A stretch of DNA of 40,257 nt from Gammaproteobacteria bacterium (GTDB lineage Bacteria > Pseudomonadota > Gammaproteobacteria > Acidiferrobacterales > Sulfurifustaceae), in NCBI GenBank assembly GCA_016194665.1, contig JACQBD010000120.1, positions 1-40,257 on the forward strand, in the 5' to 3' direction. The position numbers were made by a program, and so were the translations under genes. The notes beneath the pieces are model-generated. The model ran no database searches. It had not been told where the DNA came from and worked only from the letters and a program-made list of their open reading frames with translations. How positions within the stretch are numbered: position 1 is the first letter of the stretch; each line of letters begins with the position of its first letter. Below, piece by piece: positions 38,567 to 40,257 of the stretch.

Positions 38567-39225
38567 AATATTCCCTACAGTTCATTGCGATTCTGTGCCT
38601 AAGTCTGCTGGTCTCGTGCGCCGATCAACGCACGCACTCGCAGGCGATTTTCATGCTCGTGGATACTTCCGGCACCTACTCGCAAGAACTCGATAAAGCC
38701 CAACGCATTGTCAGTTACTTGTTGGGCACGTTGAAATCCGGCGACACATTGGCGGTGGCGCGCGTCAAAAGCCGCAGCTTCACCGAGAAAGACATTCTCG
38801 CCAAAGCCACGTTCGTTAAAGACCCGATGCAAGTCAACACACAGAAACGCGCTTTTATCGAGAAACTGGGCACTTTCAAGGCCGAGCTTAAAAAAGGCAG
38901 CGCCTACACCGACATCACCGGCGGCGTTATTCAAGCCGCGGAATTCTTAAACGAAACCGAAGCCGGGCAAAAAACCATTTTGATTTTCTCTGACATGCAG
39001 GAAGAGCTCGATTACAAAACCGTGCGCGATTTTCCTATCAATCTGAAAGGAATGCGCATCATCGCGCTGAACGTTACCAAGCTCACCACCGATAACGTCG
39101 ATCCACGCCGTTATTTAGGACGCTTGGAATGGTGGGAGAAACGCGCGCGTACGGCCGGCGCCACGGACTGGCAAGTGGTGAACGATTTGGAGCATTTGGA
39201 GCGCATCTTTAAGGGGCGCGGATAA
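38563..39225 (+). CDS. Lipoprotein with a von Willebrand factor A-like domain
   Basis: Lipobox CLSLLVSC; MIDAS elements IFMLVDTSGTYS, AYTDITGGV, ILIFSDMQEE; ATGA overlap with the upstream gene (38563-38566). Confidence 0.85.
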   Translation: MKYSLQFIAILCLSLLVSCADQRTHSQAIFMLVDTSGTYSQELDKAQRIVSYLLGTLKSGDTLAVARVKSRSFTEKDILAKATFVKDPMQVNTQKRAFIEKLGTFKAELKKGSAYTDITGGVIQAAEFLNETEAGQKTILIFSDMQEELDYKTVRDFPINLKGMRIIALNVTKLTTDNVDPRRYLGRLEWWEKRARTAGATDWQVVNDLEHLERIFKGRG

Positions 39226-39274
39226 AAAGTTTTTTTTCTGCATCAAAAATTCGTAAGCTCAACAACGACTGTTT

Positions 39275-39302
39275 CGTCATTCCCGCTTGCGCGGGAATGA
39301 CG
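39275..39302. repeat. Perfect palindromic hairpin (GTCATTCCCGC-type repeat), possible bidirectional terminator
   Basis: CGTCATTCCCGC-ttgc-GCGGGAATGACG: 12-bp perfect stem, 4-nt loop. Confidence 0.8.
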
Positions 39303-39614
39303 GAAATCTCAGCCAGTGTTTAGCTGCTCCACATTCCTCTACTTAAAGTAAATTCTATTTAAGTCCTGCTTTGTCATTCACTGACGTGGCAAGAATTGCC
39401 GGCACCTGACGTTCTTCGACACCGCTTTGTATCGCTCGATATCGTTGCGCTTCTTGGTCAAGCGTCTTTTACGAACATCCGCTGCACAAGCCCGCGGCAT
39501 AGAGCTTGCATAAAAAAATGCCTTCAATGGCCAATGCAGGACGGCTAAGTGCGATGGTTATCGCATCGGGTGCAAGGTCGCGCAAACTGTCTACTCAACG
39601 AAAAAACAGGAACC

Positions 39615-40257
39615 ATGACCCCCGAACAGGCGACCAGCTATCTCAACAGTCTGCTCAAGGCCATGTTGGCCAAGAAAGCATCCGATCTTTTTATTTCCAA
39701 CGACTTTCCTCCGTCCATGAAAATCGACGGCAAGATGACGCCGGTAACGCAACAACGGCTCAATCCGGTGCAAACGCGCGCGCTGGCACAGGCGGCGATG
39801 AACGAAAAACAACGCGGCGAATTCGAGGTAGAAAAGGAATGTAACTTCGCCATCAATCCGGAGGGCATTGGCCGTTTCCGCGTGAATATCTTTGTGCAGC
39901 AAGGCTGCGTCGGCATGGTGCTGCGCACCATCACCACGCAAATTCCCAAGTTCGACGATCTGCTGCTGCCGCCGATATTAAAAGACGTCGCACTCACCAA
40001 ACGCGGACTGGTTATTCTCGTCGGCGGCACCGGCTCGGGAAAGTCCACCACGCTGGCGGCGTTGATCGACTACCGCAACGAAAATAGCTTTGGGCACATC
40101 ATCACCATCGAAGATCCGGTCGAGTACGTGCACAAAAATAAAAACTGCTTGGTCACGCATCGCGAGGTCGGCACCGACACGAACAACTGGTTTGCGGCGT
40201 TGAAGAACACGCTGCGACAAGCGCCGGATGTGATTCTGATCGGCGAAATCCGCGATC
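39615..40257 (+). CDS. pilU: PilT/PilU-family type IV pilus retraction ATPase, N-terminal part (continues beyond the right edge)
   Basis: MTPEQATSYLNSLLKAMLAKKASDLFISNDFPPSMKIDGKMTPV...GLVILVGGTGSGKSTTLAALIDYRNENSFGHIITIEDPVEYVHKNKNCLVTHREVGTDTNNWFAALKNTLRQAPDVILIGEIRD. Confidence 0.92.
   Translation, partial: MTPEQATSYLNSLLKAMLAKKASDLFISNDFPPSMKIDGKMTPVTQQRLNPVQTRALAQAAMNEKQRGEFEVEKECNFAINPEGIGRFRVNIFVQQGCVGMVLRTITTQIPKFDDLLLPPILKDVALTKRGLVILVGGTGSGKSTTLAALIDYRNENSFGHIITIEDPVEYVHKNKNCLVTHREVGTDTNNWFAALKNTLRQAPDVILIGEIRD

Noticed and set aside
39540-39614. Possible c-di-GMP (GEMM-type) riboswitch upstream of pilU
   Set aside because: A gcgcaaact string loosely resembles part of the motif, but the required paired elements and the GNAA tetraloop arrangement are not there.
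39506-39844. 112-aa plus-strand ORF
   Set aside because: Overlaps pilU in another frame; pilU has clear family motifs.

Overview
The window reads as chromosomal DNA of a gammaproteobacterium; the genus cannot be determined from the sequence alone. Most of it is a well-recognised backbone: uvrB (cut at the left edge)/aspartate aminotransferase; a MacAB-TolC-type operon back to back with an AcrR/AcrAB/OprM-type RND operon; mrcB plus a TPR lipoprotein; the acpS-pdxJ-recO-era-rnc-DUF4845-lepB-lepA-mucD-mucB-rseA-rpoE block; divergent nadB; ygfX-sdhE-sdhB; and pilU (cut at the right edge). One tRNA-Asn(GTT) carries an encoded CCA. The parts not explained by this backbone are: (i) a translationally coupled two-gene module at 37097-39225, a multi-TM/coiled-coil membrane protein plus a VWA-fold lipoprotein with an intact MIDAS motif, preceded by a perfect 9-bp inverted repeat and lying where sdhCDA would be expected. 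This is my best candidate for an undescribed system; (ii) a tRNA-Asn-adjacent secreted subtilase with a C-terminal FG-GAP propeller, next to an orphan GspH/FimT-like pseudopilin; (iii) a MacAB-TolC operon whose adaptor lacks the usual alpha-hairpin and which is followed by a GlcG/HbpS-type haem-binding protein gene; (iv) readable regulatory sites, namely an AcrR-type operator and a sigmaE-type promoter upstream of rpoE. I saw no CRISPR array, prophage or intact IS element.
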